This document shows positions 1 to 8,422 of a stretch of DNA of 63,856 nucleotides, piece by piece. The stretch's first letter is position 1, and every line of letters begins with the position of its first letter. Below the pieces are notes generated by a model, which was given only the letters and a program-made list of their open reading frames with translations, was not told where the DNA came from and made no database searches. The position numbers were made by a program, and so were the translations under genes. The stretch lies in assembly GCF_000373585.1 (NCBI RefSeq), contig NZ_KB891896.1, positions 272,020 to 335,875 of the forward strand. The letters run 5' to 3'. The stretch is from Streptomyces sp. MspMP-M5. Its GTDB lineage: Bacteria > Actinomycetota > Actinomycetes > Streptomycetales > Streptomycetaceae.

Positions 1-174
1 TCGCCCGCCGTGGCCGGCCGGCACGAAGTGGCGTGGAAAACCCGCCGCGACCAGGGCCTTGACCACGTCGGGGTCGAGCCGGCGGGCGGCTTCGGCGGCG
101 GCCGCGCAGCGGGCCGCCGCCGCGGCGACGTCCCCGGCCGCCGCCGGCAGCGTGGTTGACCTCAGGTCGTCCAT
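1..174 (-). CDS. acyl-CoA-dehydrogenase-fold monooxygenase, N-terminal 58 codons only
   Basis: Partial gene cut by the left edge and read leftward from an ATG at 174. A GAGGAG ribosome site lies about nine bases before the start. The 58 visible residues include RRLDPDVVKALVAAGF and RHFVPAGHGGR. These match the same stretch of the complete gene at 5741-6898 (RRLGPDVAKALTEAGF, RHFVPAAFGGR) almost residue for residue, with no more than a one-residue offset. It is therefore a paralogue of that FMN-dependent hydroxylase-type protein, divergent from the polyketide synthase operon. The rest of the gene, including its C-terminal flavin domain, is outside the window. Family assignment rests on the internal paralogy; the substrate is unknown. 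Confidence 0.82.
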   Translation of the reverse strand, partial: MDDLRSTTLPAAAGDVAAAAARCAAAAEAARRLDPDVVKALVAAGFPRHFVPAGHGGR

Positions 175-446
175 CCTGGTGCGCTCCTCGGCTCGGTGGC
201 TCGGCTGGTGCGGACCCGGTCACCGCGACAACGGCGGCCGGCGCCCGGCACGCTTGCGCCGCCCGTTCGCAGATGGCTTGGACCTTGCTCGAACCCGGCC
301 GGCCGCCCCGCCCGGGGCGAGCCGCATACCACCGGCCTTCGAGCGACGTCCGAGCAGCCGCCCGGAACCTGCCGGACGTCTTGGTGCGCCGCGCCGCGAC
401 GGACCCGTCAGCCGGCGCCGTGCGCTTCCGACGAAAGGGGATCGTC
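175..446. promoter_or_regulatory. divergent intergenic region of the polyketide cluster
   Basis: About 270 bases between the leftward hydroxylase start (174) and the leader ORF of the KS operon (447). It must hold two outward promoters. I see no convincing -35/-10 pair and no long palindrome; open frames through it have no start with a ribosome site and no recognisable protein. TTGGAC near 279 and TTGCTC near 287 are possible but unconvincing -35 elements. Confidence 0.4.
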
Positions 447-491
447 ATGACCGACTCGGCAGCTTCGAGGACGACGGGAGGTGTGCGATGA
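447..491 (+). CDS. 14-codon leader ORF coupled to KS-alpha
   Basis: Short ORF encoding MTDSAASRTTGGVR, preceded by AAAGGGG (434-440) six bases before its ATG. Its TGA stop (489-491) overlaps the ATG of the KS-alpha gene (488-490) as ATGA, the same overlap used elsewhere in this operon. That suggests it is translated and couples ribosomes into the synthase gene. The KS gene also has its own GGGAGG site at 476-481 inside this ORF. No family is recognisable. It may be a chance reading frame, but a ribosome site plus an ATGA overlap together are uncommon. Confidence 0.4.
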   Translation: MTDSAASRTTGGVR

Positions 492-1756
492 CGCGCCGCG
501 TGGTGATCACCGGCATCGGGGTGCGGACGCCGGGCGGAGACGGCGCGAAGGCGTTCTGGAAGCTGCTGACGTCGGGCCGCACCGCCACCCGCCGCATCTC
601 CTTCTTCGACCCGTCCCCCTACCGTTCCCAGGTCGCCGGCGAGGCCGACTTCGACCCGGTGCACGAGGGGCTCTCCCCGCGCGAGATCCGCCGCATGGAC
701 CGCGCGTCGCAGTTCGCCGTGGTGTGCGCACGGGAGGCGATCGCCGACAGCGGGCTGCAGTTCGAGGCGTTCGACCCCGGCCGGGTCGGGGTCAGCCTGG
801 GCAGCGCGGTGGCCGCGGCGACCAGCCTGGAGCAGGAGTACCTCGTCCTGTCCGACAGTGGACGGAACTGGCTGGTCGACCACGGCAGCCTGTCCCCGCA
901 CATGTTCGACTACCTGATGCCCAGCGCGATGCCCGCCGAGGTGGCGTGGACCGTCGCCGCCGAGGGCCCGGTGACGATGGTCTCCAACGGCTGCACCTCG
1001 GGCATCGACGCGGTGGGGCACGCCTGCCAGCTGATCCGGGAGGGCAGCGCGGACGTCATGCTCGCCGGCGCCTCCGACACCCCCATCACCCCGATCGTCG
1101 TCGCGTGCTTCGACGCCATCAAGGCGACCACCGCACGCAACGACGACCCCGAGCACGCCTCCCGGCCCTTCGACCGGACCCGCAACGGCTTCGTCCTCGC
1201 CGAGGGCGCCGCCCTGTTCGTCCTGGAGGACCACGAGCACGCCCGGCGGCGCGGCGCGCACATCTACGCCGAGATCACCGGCTACGCCTCGCGCTGCAAC
1301 GCCTACCACATGACCGGGCTCAAGCCCGACGGCCGGGAGATGGCCGAGGCCATCCGCGTCGCCCTGGACGAGTCCCGGATCGACCCCACCGCCATCGACT
1401 ACATCAACGCCCACGGCTCCGGCACCAAGCAGAACGACCGCCACGAGACCGCCGCCTACAAACGCAGCCTGGGCGACCACGCCTACCGGGCGCCGGTCAG
1501 CTCCATCAAGTCCATGGTCGGGCACTCCCTCGGCGCCATCGGCTCGATCGAGATCGCCGCCTGCGCCCTGGCGCTCGAAAACGGGGTGGTACCGCCGACC
1601 GCGAACCTCCACGAGGCCGACCCCGAATGCGACCTCGACTACGTCCCGCGCACCGCCCGGGAACGGAAACTCCGCAACGTGCTCACGGTCGGCAGCGGAT
1701 TCGGCGGCTTCCAGAGCGCGATGGTCCTGCGCCGGGCCGGGGGTGCCCGGACATGA
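488..1756 (+). CDS. type II polyketide ketosynthase alpha subunit (KS-alpha)
   Basis: Beta-ketoacyl synthase of 422 residues that condenses malonyl-ACP units into an aromatic polyketide chain, working as a heterodimer with the next gene product. The start at 488 gives the standard N-terminus MTRRVVITGIGV after GGGAGG. The active-site cysteine is C169 in SNGCTSG, followed by the family histidines in NAHGSGT and VGHSLGAIG. Length is typical of actinorhodin-type KS-alpha. The frame is open far upstream, but that extension has no ribosome site and no family similarity. Its stop overlaps the KS-beta start (ATGA at 1753-1756). The product of the cluster cannot be named from this subunit. Confidence 0.95.
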   Translation: MTRRVVITGIGVRTPGGDGAKAFWKLLTSGRTATRRISFFDPSPYRSQVAGEADFDPVHEGLSPREIRRMDRASQFAVVCAREAIADSGLQFEAFDPGRVGVSLGSAVAAATSLEQEYLVLSDSGRNWLVDHGSLSPHMFDYLMPSAMPAEVAWTVAAEGPVTMVSNGCTSGIDAVGHACQLIREGSADVMLAGASDTPITPIVVACFDAIKATTARNDDPEHASRPFDRTRNGFVLAEGAALFVLEDHEHARRRGAHIYAEITGYASRCNAYHMTGLKPDGREMAEAIRVALDESRIDPTAIDYINAHGSGTKQNDRHETAAYKRSLGDHAYRAPVSSIKSMVGHSLGAIGSIEIAACALALENGVVPPTANLHEADPECDLDYVPRTARERKLRNVLTVGSGFGGFQSAMVLRRAGGART

Positions 1757-2988
1757 CAGCGCAGCGGGAACCCGTCCACGTCACCGGCATCGGACTGATC
1801 ACCCCGAACGGCCTGGGCCTGGAGGAGTACTGGGCGGCGGTCCTCGAAGGCCGCAGCGGCATCGGCACGCTCACCCGGTTCGACGCCGCACGCTACCCGG
1901 CCCGACTGGCCGGCCAGATCGACGGCTTCGACGCGGCGGACCACCTGCCCAGCCGCCTCCTGCCGCAGACCGACGTCTCCACCCGGTACGCCCTGGTCGC
2001 CGCGGACTGGGCACTGGCCGACGCCGGGATCGAGCCGGGCGCCTTCGCCGACTACGACATGGGCGTGGTCACCTCCAATGCCTCCGGCGGCTTCGAGTTC
2101 ACCCACCGCGAGTTCCACAAGCTCTGGTCCCAGGGCCCCGGTGCGGTCAGCGTCTACGAGTCCTACGCCTGGTTCTACGCGGTGAACACCGGGCAGATCT
2201 CCATCCGCAACGGCCTCCGCGGCCCCGGCAGCGCGCTCGTCGCCGAACAGGCCGGCGGACTCGACGCCCTCGGCCACGCCCGCCGCACCGTCCTGCGCGG
2301 CACGCCCATGGTCGTCACCGGCGGCGTCGACTCGGCACTGGACCCCTGGGGCTGGGTGTCCCAGATCTCCGGCGGGCGACTGAGCACCGCCACCGACCCG
2401 CACCGCGCCTATCTGCCCTTCGACGCCCACGCCCGCGGCTACGTCCCCGGCGAGGGCGGCGCGATCCTCGTCCTGGAGGCCGCCGGCGCGGCCGCCGCCC
2501 GCCGCGCCCCCCGCCTCCACGGCGAGATCGCCGGACACGCCACCACCTTCGACCCGCCACCGGGCTCGCCGCGCCCGCCCGGCCTGCGCCGTGCCGCGGA
2601 ACTGGCCCTCGCCGACGCCGGGTTGACGCCCGACGACATCGACGTGGTGTTCGCCGACGCCGCCGGCGTACCGGACCTCGACCGCGCCGAAGCCGAGGCC
2701 CTCAGCGGCCTCTTCGGACCGCGCGGCGTGCCGGTGACCGCCCCCAAGACGCTGACCGGGCGCCTCTACTCCGGCGGCGGCCCGGTGGACGTCTGCACGG
2801 CCCTGCTGTCCCTCCGCGACGCCGTGATCCCGCCGACCGCCGGCACGACCGAGGTGCCCGAGGAGTACCAGATGGACCTGGTGCGGGGCGCCCCCCGGCC
2901 CGGTCCGCTGTCGGCGGCCCTCGTGCTCGCCCGCGGCAGATGGGGCTTCAACAGCGCCCTCGTCGTCCGAACCACCCGCACACCGTGA
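1753..2988 (+). CDS. type II polyketide chain-length factor (KS-beta)
   Basis: Chain-length factor of 411 residues, partner of KS-alpha. It has the ketosynthase fold (VHVTGIGLITPNG at the N-terminus), but the nucleophilic cysteine is replaced by glutamine Q166 in VAEQAGGLD, the diagnostic KS-beta substitution. The ATG overlaps the KS-alpha stop, giving the 1:1 translational coupling normal for this pair. Chain length cannot be predicted reliably without comparing gate residues. Translation begins at 1753; the longer open frame upstream is only read-through over the KS-alpha gene in another frame. Confidence 0.94.
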   Translation: MTAQREPVHVTGIGLITPNGLGLEEYWAAVLEGRSGIGTLTRFDAARYPARLAGQIDGFDAADHLPSRLLPQTDVSTRYALVAADWALADAGIEPGAFADYDMGVVTSNASGGFEFTHREFHKLWSQGPGAVSVYESYAWFYAVNTGQISIRNGLRGPGSALVAEQAGGLDALGHARRTVLRGTPMVVTGGVDSALDPWGWVSQISGGRLSTATDPHRAYLPFDAHARGYVPGEGGAILVLEAAGAAAARRAPRLHGEIAGHATTFDPPPGSPRPPGLRRAAELALADAGLTPDDIDVVFADAAGVPDLDRAEAEALSGLFGPRGVPVTAPKTLTGRLYSGGGPVDVCTALLSLRDAVIPPTAGTTEVPEEYQMDLVRGAPRPGPLSAALVLARGRWGFNSALVVRTTRTP

Positions 2989-3028
2989 CCCGCCACCGAC
3001 CCGCCCACACCCTCTCAAGGAGTGCACC

Positions 3029-3286
3029 ATGCCCCAGATGACCCTCGACGACCTCCGCCGCCTGCTGATCGACTGCGCGGGCGCCACCGACGACGACAGC
3101 CTGTCCGGCGACATCCTGGACGCGGACTTCACCAGCCTCGGCTACGACTCGCTGGCCATGCTGGAGACCGCCGCCCGGATCACGTCCGAGTACGGCGTGC
3201 AGATCCCCGACGAGCGGATCGCCGAACTGACCACCCCGCGCGCGGTCCTCGACCTCGTCAACGGCACCCCGCACCCGGCGGGTTGA
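3029..3286 (+). CDS. acyl carrier protein of the type II PKS
   Basis: ACP of 85 residues carrying the growing polyketide on a phosphopantetheine arm. The attachment site is S41 in LGYDSLAMLE. A strong AAGGAG ribosome site (3017-3022) precedes the ATG, giving it independent, probably high translation. It is third in the canonical KS-alpha, KS-beta, ACP order, 40 bases after KS-beta. Acidic and helical composition is normal for the family. Confidence 0.95.
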   Translation: MPQMTLDDLRRLLIDCAGATDDDSLSGDILDADFTSLGYDSLAMLETAARITSEYGVQIPDERIAELTTPRAVLDLVNGTPHPAG

Positions 3287-3300
3287 CCGCGGTGCACGCG

Positions 3301-3777
3301 ATGACCCACGACTTCAAGGACGCGATGGCCCGCTTCCCCACCGGCGTCGCCATCGCCACCACCTGCGACGAGGCCGGCGAACCGCACGGCCTGACCATCG
3401 GCTCCCTGTGCTCGGTGTCGCTGGACCCGCCGCTGGTGCTGATCTGCGTGGCCAGGTCCGCGCGCTGCTTCCGGGTGTTCGAACGCAGCGGGGAGTTCGC
3501 GGTCAGCGTGCTCCGCCGGCACCACGCCGAGCTGGCCCGGCGCTTCGCGACCCGTACGGCCGAGAAGTTCGCCGCCGGCGGCTTCACCCGGACCGCGCGC
3601 GGCGGCGTGGTCGTCGACGACGCCCTGGCCACCCTCGACTGCCTGGTCGACGGGCGGCACGAGGCAGGGGACCACGTCATCCTCGTCGGCAAGGTCGTCG
3701 ACCACCGGCTCGCCGACCACGGAGCCCCCGCCGTCTACGTCGACCGGAAGTTCACCACGATCAGCCCGGCGCGCTGA
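3301..3777 (+). CDS. flavin reductase (HpaC/ActVB-like)
   Basis: NAD(P)H:flavin oxidoreductase of 158 residues with the flavin-reductase-like FMN-binding fold. Signatures are ARFPTGVAIATT at the N-terminus and GSLCSVSLDPPLVLICV. In polyketide clusters such reductases supply FMNH2 to two-component monooxygenases (ActVB with ActVA-ORF5). The likely partners here are the acyl-CoA-dehydrogenase-fold proteins at 5741 and at the left edge. Start 3301 places the family motif at the usual distance; a GTG at 3292 would add three residues. It follows the ACP by 14 bases. Confidence 0.88.
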   Translation: MTHDFKDAMARFPTGVAIATTCDEAGEPHGLTIGSLCSVSLDPPLVLICVARSARCFRVFERSGEFAVSVLRRHHAELARRFATRTAEKFAAGGFTRTARGGVVVDDALATLDCLVDGRHEAGDHVILVGKVVDHRLADHGAPAVYVDRKFTTISPAR

Positions 3778-3800
3778 CCTACTGCGAAGGCGGTTGACCC

Positions 3801-5735
3801 ATGGCGTTCAGCAGGCTGTTCCCCCCGCCCACCGGCGACGCGGAGACCCTGCGGCGGCACCTGGCCGGCGCGGACGTCCCCGCGCTGCTGATGACGCTCG
3901 CGCACCTGACCGGCGACCCCTCGGTGCTGGGCGCCGAACTCCGTGCCCCCGGCTGGCTGTTCGCGCCGCAGGGCGGGCTGACCGAGGAACAGCAGGCCGC
4001 CGCCCGCGAACGGGCCGTGCAGATCCTGCTGCGGCTGCGCGACCGCGGCCCCGCCACCCCGCCCGCCCCACCGGACCGGGAGCTGCTGCGCACGATCACC
4101 ACCTGGGCCATGGGCGCCGACACCGACGACCTCCTGCCGCTGCTCGCGGAGGAGATCGTGCTCCCCGCCCAGGACCCCAGGGCCCCCGACTGGACGCTCC
4201 GGCAGCTCGCCCCGGACCGCGACTTCCATGTCGCCGTCATCGGCGCCGGGTTCAGCGGATTGCTGGCCGGCCACCGCCTGGCCCAGGCCGGCATCCCGTT
4301 CGTCCTCTACGACAAGAACCCCGACGTCGGCGGGACCTGGCTGGAGAACACCTACCCCGGCTGCCGCACCGACGTCGCCAGTCACCTCTACAACTACTCC
4401 TTCGCCCCCAGGCCCGACTGGCCCGACCACTTCTGCACCCACGACGTCGTCCTGGACTACCTCCGCGACTTCGCGAAGGAGGCCGGGCTCACCGACCACA
4501 TGCGCCTCGGCACCGAGGTCACCGCCCTGCGCTGGGACGAGCACGCGGCCCGCTGGCACCTCGACCTCCGCGGGCCGGACGGCCCGCGCACCGTCACCCA
4601 CCACGCCGTCATCAGCGCCGTGGGCCAGCTCAACCGGCCCCAACTCCCCGACCTGCCCGGCCGGGACAGCTTCGCCGGCCCCGCCTTCCACTCCGCCGCC
4701 TGGGACCACACCGTCGACCTCGTCGGCCGGCGGGTCGCCGTCGTCGGCACCGGCGCCAGCGCCTTCCAGATCGTCCCGGAACTCGCCGGAACGGCCGCCG
4801 AGGTCGTCGTCTTCATGCGCAACCCGCCGTGGCTGCGGCCCACCCCGCACTACCGCCACCCGATGCCGGACGGCGCCCGATGGCTGTGCGAGCACCTGCC
4901 CTACTACACCCAGTGGTACCGCCTCTGGCTCCTCGCCCCGGGCCTGCGGGGCATCCTGGAGGGCTGGATCGTCGACCCCGGCCACCCGCCCACCGAGCGC
5001 GCGGTCTCCGCACTCAACGAGGAACTGCGCACCGGCCTGCTGCGGTCGATGGCGGCCCAACTGCCCGACGCCCCCGAGCTGCTGGACGCCGTGACACCGG
5101 CCTACCCGGTCGGCGCCAAGCGCGTGCTGCGCGACGACGGCCGCTGGCTGGCCACGCTCCGGCGGGACGACGTCCGCCTGGTGACCGCGCCGATCGACCG
5201 GGTGACGCCGACCGGACTGATCGCCGGCGGCACCGCACACGCCGTCGACGCCGTCGTCTACGCCACCGGATTCCAGGCGTCCCGCTTCCTCGCCCCCATG
5301 ACCGTGACCGGCCGGGACGGCGCCGACCTGCACACGACCTGGCACGGCGACCCCCGGGCCTATCTGGGCATCACCGTGCCCGCGTTCCCCAACCTGTTCT
5401 GCCTGTACGGGCCGAACACCAACCTCGTCGGCCAGGGCGGGAGCATCGTCTACTTCTCGGAGTGCGCCATGACCCAGGTCCTCGACGTCCTCCGGCTCAT
5501 GCTGGCCGGCGGACACCGCGCCGTCGAGGTCCGCCGGGAGACCCACGACGCCTACAACCGCTGGATCGACACCGGGAACGCCCACCGCGCCTGGGGCTGG
5601 TCGTCGGTCGGCGGCTGGTACCGCGCCAACGGCCGCTCGGCCACCAACTGGCCCTACTCCGCCCAGGAGTACTGGCGCCTGACCCGGACCGCCGACCCCG
5701 CCGACTACGTCCTGCGCCGAACCGATCGAGGATGA
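3801..5735 (+). CDS. Baeyer-Villiger flavin monooxygenase, HAPMO-like
   Basis: FAD- and NADPH-dependent monooxygenase of 644 residues. A first Rossmann motif (VIGAGFSGLLAG, near residue 148) is followed by KNPDVGGTWLENTYPGC. The Baeyer-Villiger fingerprint FxGxxxHxxxWD is present as FAGPAFHSAAWD (291-302), then a second nucleotide motif VVGTGASAFQI near 315. About 140 residues precede the first Rossmann motif; such an N-terminal extension and total length are typical of 4-hydroxyacetophenone monooxygenase rather than cyclohexanone monooxygenase. In this cluster it probably inserts oxygen next to a ketone of the aromatic polyketide. Its stop overlaps the next reading frame (ATGA at 5732). Confidence 0.92.
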   Translation: MAFSRLFPPPTGDAETLRRHLAGADVPALLMTLAHLTGDPSVLGAELRAPGWLFAPQGGLTEEQQAAARERAVQILLRLRDRGPATPPAPPDRELLRTITTWAMGADTDDLLPLLAEEIVLPAQDPRAPDWTLRQLAPDRDFHVAVIGAGFSGLLAGHRLAQAGIPFVLYDKNPDVGGTWLENTYPGCRTDVASHLYNYSFAPRPDWPDHFCTHDVVLDYLRDFAKEAGLTDHMRLGTEVTALRWDEHAARWHLDLRGPDGPRTVTHHAVISAVGQLNRPQLPDLPGRDSFAGPAFHSAAWDHTVDLVGRRVAVVGTGASAFQIVPELAGTAAEVVVFMRNPPWLRPTPHYRHPMPDGARWLCEHLPYYTQWYRLWLLAPGLRGILEGWIVDPGHPPTERAVSALNEELRTGLLRSMAAQLPDAPELLDAVTPAYPVGAKRVLRDDGRWLATLRRDDVRLVTAPIDRVTPTGLIAGGTAHAVDAVVYATGFQASRFLAPMTVTGRDGADLHTTWHGDPRAYLGITVPAFPNLFCLYGPNTNLVGQGGSIVYFSECAMTQVLDVLRLMLAGGHRAVEVRRETHDAYNRWIDTGNAHRAWGWSSVGGWYRANGRSATNWPYSAQEYWRLTRTADPADYVLRRTDRG

Positions 5736-5740
5736 TGAGA

Positions 5741-6898
5741 ATGCACCCAGTGCGCGAGTCACTGCCGACGGCCGCCGCGGCCGTCGCCGAACGGGCCGCC
5801 GGCCTGGCCGCCCAGATGGAACGCGAACGCCGGCTCGGCCCCGACGTGGCCAAGGCCCTGACCGAGGCCGGATTCATGCGGCACTTCGTCCCCGCCGCGT
5901 TCGGCGGACGCGCCGGCACCTTCCGCGAACTGACGGCCGCGGTCACCACCCTCGGCGAGACCTGCACGGCCACCGCCTGGTGCGCCTCCCTCTTCGCCAG
6001 CTCCCCCCGGTTCGTGTCGTTCTTCCCCGCCGAGGGCCGGCAGGAGATCTGGGCCGAGGGGCCCGACGCCGCCGTGGTCTGCTCGGTCATCCCGTTCGGC
6101 GAGGCGGTCGGCGAGGCGGGCGGGCTGCGGGTCTCCGGCCGCTGGCCGTACATGAGCGGCATCGAGTGCGCCGACTGGGTCATCGTCTGCGCCAAGGAAC
6201 TGCTGGCCCGCGGCGGCCCGCGCCTGACGCTGGTGGCCGTCCCGCGCGCACAGTGCCGGGCCGAGGACACCTGGTTCAGCGTGGGCATGCAGGGCACCGG
6301 CAGCAACACCGTGGTGCTGGAGGACGTCCTCGTCCCCGCGCACCGGATCGGCGACCGGGCGGCCCTCTTCGCCGGCCGCCCGGCGGAACCCGGCGAGCCG
6401 ACCGCCGGCCTCGCACCGCTGCCCGCCGTCAACGGCCTGACCTTCGTCGTCCCGGCCCTCGGCGCGGCCCGCGGCGCCCTGGCCCTGCTCACCCACCACC
6501 TCGGCCGGAAGCTCCACGACGTCCCCGTCCTGCCCGGCGTACCGGGTGCTCTGGACAACCAGAGCACCTACGAGACCGTGCTGGCGCGCAGCGCCGCCGA
6601 GATCGACGCGGTCCAGCTCCTGCTGGAGCGCATCGCGGACCTGGCCGACGCCGGCGACCGGATCACCCCGGCACAGGTCGCCCGCAATGCCCGGGACAGC
6701 GCCTTCGCCATCGATACGCTGGCCGGCACCGTGAACCGGATCTTCCGCACCGCGGGGACCAGCGGCCAGGCCGCCGGCGGCCCCCTCCAGCGCTTCTGGC
6801 GCGACGTCAACGCCATCGCCACCCACCAGGCCCTCCAGATCGAGCCGACGGCCCGCGCCTACGCCCGGTCCCTCTTCACCTCAAGGAGCACCCCGTGA
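5741..6898 (+). CDS. acyl-CoA-dehydrogenase-fold flavin monooxygenase (ActVA-ORF5/HpaB-C2 type)
   Basis: Protein of 385 residues with the acyl-CoA dehydrogenase fold and the type-2 C-terminal domain found in two-component aromatic hydroxylases. Visible signatures are TCTATAWCASL, SGRWPYMSGIECADW and MQGTGSNTVVLEDVLVPAHR. Such enzymes use free FMNH2, here probably from the reductase at 3301. ATGs at 5732, 5735 and 5741 are all in frame. I prefer 5741 because GAGG lies eight bases before it and because the N-terminus then aligns with the divergent paralogue at 1-174. The stop overlaps the GTG of the methyltransferase gene. Confidence 0.87.
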   Translation: MHPVRESLPTAAAAVAERAAGLAAQMERERRLGPDVAKALTEAGFMRHFVPAAFGGRAGTFRELTAAVTTLGETCTATAWCASLFASSPRFVSFFPAEGRQEIWAEGPDAAVVCSVIPFGEAVGEAGGLRVSGRWPYMSGIECADWVIVCAKELLARGGPRLTLVAVPRAQCRAEDTWFSVGMQGTGSNTVVLEDVLVPAHRIGDRAALFAGRPAEPGEPTAGLAPLPAVNGLTFVVPALGAARGALALLTHHLGRKLHDVPVLPGVPGALDNQSTYETVLARSAAEIDAVQLLLERIADLADAGDRITPAQVARNARDSAFAIDTLAGTVNRIFRTAGTSGQAAGGPLQRFWRDVNAIATHQALQIEPTARAYARSLFTSRSTP

Positions 6899-7920
6899 GC
6901 CAGCCCCGACCGACCCCCGACCGCATCCTCGAACTCGGCATGGGCTTCCAGGCGTCCAAGACGCTGCTGAGCGCCGTCGAACTCGGCGTGTTCACCGCAC
7001 TCGCCAAGGGCCCCGCGGACGGCCCGGCGCTGTGCGCCCGGCTGGGCCTGCACCCGCGCGCGGCACAGGACTTCTTCGACACCCTGGTCGCGCTGGGCCT
7101 GCTGCGGCGGGTGGACGGCGTCTACCACAACGCCGCCGACACCGACGCCTTCCTCGACCGTGACAAGCCGGACTACGCCCACCTCGGCGGCCTGCTGGAG
7201 ATGGCCAACTCCCGGCTGTACGGCATCTACCACCATCTGACCGACACCCTGCGAACCGGACGGCCGCACGACGAGTCGCAGTCCAGCGACCTGGACACCT
7301 ACGACGCCCTCTACGCCGACCCCGTGCGCCTGAAGCAGTTCCTGGCGTCCATGACCGGCATCAGCCACACCGCCAACCGCGCCATCGCCCGCCAGGTGCC
7401 GTGGCGGGACTACCGGACCGTGGCCGACATGGGCACCGCCCAGGGCGACCTGGCGGTGCAGGTCCTGCTGGCCAACCCGCACCTGACCGGCGTCGGCTTC
7501 GACCTGCCGGCGGTCGGCCCGGTCTTCGACGAGTACGTCCGGGCCCATGGCCTGAAAGAGCGGCTGACGTTCGCCGGCGGCGACTTCTTCGCCGATGATT
7601 TCCCCCGGGCCGACGCCTTCACCTTCGGCCACATCCTGCACAACTGGGACCTGGAGAAGAAGCGGCTGCTGCTGAAGAAGGCATGGCAGGCCCTGCCCAC
7701 GGGCGGCGCGGTCGTCGTCTACGACTCGCTCATCGACGACGACCGGTCCGAGAACGCCTTCGCCCTGCTGATGAGCCTGACCATGCGCGCGGTCACCGAC
7801 GGAGGCTTCGGCTACACCGCACGCGAGTGCCGCGACTGGATGGCCGAGGCGGGCTTCGGCCGCACCTGGAGCGAGCACCTCGTCGGCCCGGATTCGATCG
7901 TGGTCGGCATCAAGGAATGA
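6895..7920 (+). CDS. SAM-dependent O-methyltransferase
   Basis: Methyltransferase of 341 residues with an N-terminal dimerisation/winged-helix domain (ILELGMGFQASKTLLSAVE) and a C-terminal O-methyltransferase family 2 domain. The SAM loop is DMGTAQGDLAVQ near residue 178, where most relatives have DVGGGxG. The post-motif HILHNWDLEKK carries the histidine and DWD-like stretch normally used in catalysis. GTG at 6895 is preceded by AAGGAG (6883-6888) and overlaps the preceding stop. It probably methylates a phenolic hydroxyl of the polyketide. Confidence 0.88.
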   Translation: MSQPRPTPDRILELGMGFQASKTLLSAVELGVFTALAKGPADGPALCARLGLHPRAAQDFFDTLVALGLLRRVDGVYHNAADTDAFLDRDKPDYAHLGGLLEMANSRLYGIYHHLTDTLRTGRPHDESQSSDLDTYDALYADPVRLKQFLASMTGISHTANRAIARQVPWRDYRTVADMGTAQGDLAVQVLLANPHLTGVGFDLPAVGPVFDEYVRAHGLKERLTFAGGDFFADDFPRADAFTFGHILHNWDLEKKRLLLKKAWQALPTGGAVVVYDSLIDDDRSENAFALLMSLTMRAVTDGGFGYTARECRDWMAEAGFGRTWSEHLVGPDSIVVGIKE

Positions 7921-8023
7921 CGCACCGAACAACGACGGAACGAAGAACGACGGAATGTCAGCGCACGTAGGAATGCCAGCGGACGAAGGAACGTCAGCGA
8001 GGCACGAGGAAGGGAAACCGCCG

Positions 8024-8422
8024 ATGCAGTCCGGCTCCTTGACGGCGAACAAGGAACTCGTCGCCGAGTTCATCCGCCTCTTCTACAACGAGAAGGACTT
8101 CGACCGGGCGCGTGGGCTGCTCACCGAGGACTTCACCAACCATCACCCGGGGGCCGGGGTCGGCCCGGACCGCACGGTCGACAGCTTCCGGGAGCACGCC
8201 GCCACGCCCTTCCCCGACTTCACCCTGACCGTCCACCGCGTGCTCGCCGAGGGCGACCAGGTGTGGACCCACGGCGTCGTCCGGGTCGCCCCCGACGCCC
8301 CGCCGGTGATCGTGGTGGACCTGTGGCGGATCGCGGACGGCAGACTGGCCGAGCACTGGGACGTCGGACAGGCCGTCCCCGAGGGCAGCACCCTCGACGA
8401 GCTGATCGCGGACGCCCGGTGA
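8024..8422 (+). CDS. SnoaL-like polyketide cyclase / NTF2-fold protein
   Basis: Protein of 132 residues with the SnoaL fold: ANKELVAEFIRLFYNEKDFD, then FTNHHPG, PFPDFTLTVHRVLAEGDQVWTHG split by short linkers, and WRIADGRLAEHWDVGQ. Members act as ring cyclases, hydroxylase partners or small-molecule binders in aromatic polyketide pathways. ATG at 8024 follows GAGGAAGGG at a good distance; an in-frame ATG at 7955 would add 23 residues of low complexity. The 103 bases before it contain ACGACGGAA twice (7933, 7948), probably incidental. Its exact reaction cannot be told. Confidence 0.8.
   Translation: MQSGSLTANKELVAEFIRLFYNEKDFDRARGLLTEDFTNHHPGAGVGPDRTVDSFREHAATPFPDFTLTVHRVLAEGDQVWTHGVVRVAPDAPPVIVVDLWRIADGRLAEHWDVGQAVPEGSTLDELIADAR

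Noticed and set aside
59..487. Upstream extension of the KS-alpha reading frame
   Set aside because: It overlaps the divergent hydroxylase gene, has no ribosome site, and the KS family starts at MTRRVVITGIG.
7933..7956. ACGACGGAA direct repeats between the methyltransferase and SnoaL genes
   Set aside because: Two short purine-rich copies in a non-coding gap; probably sequence slippage without function.
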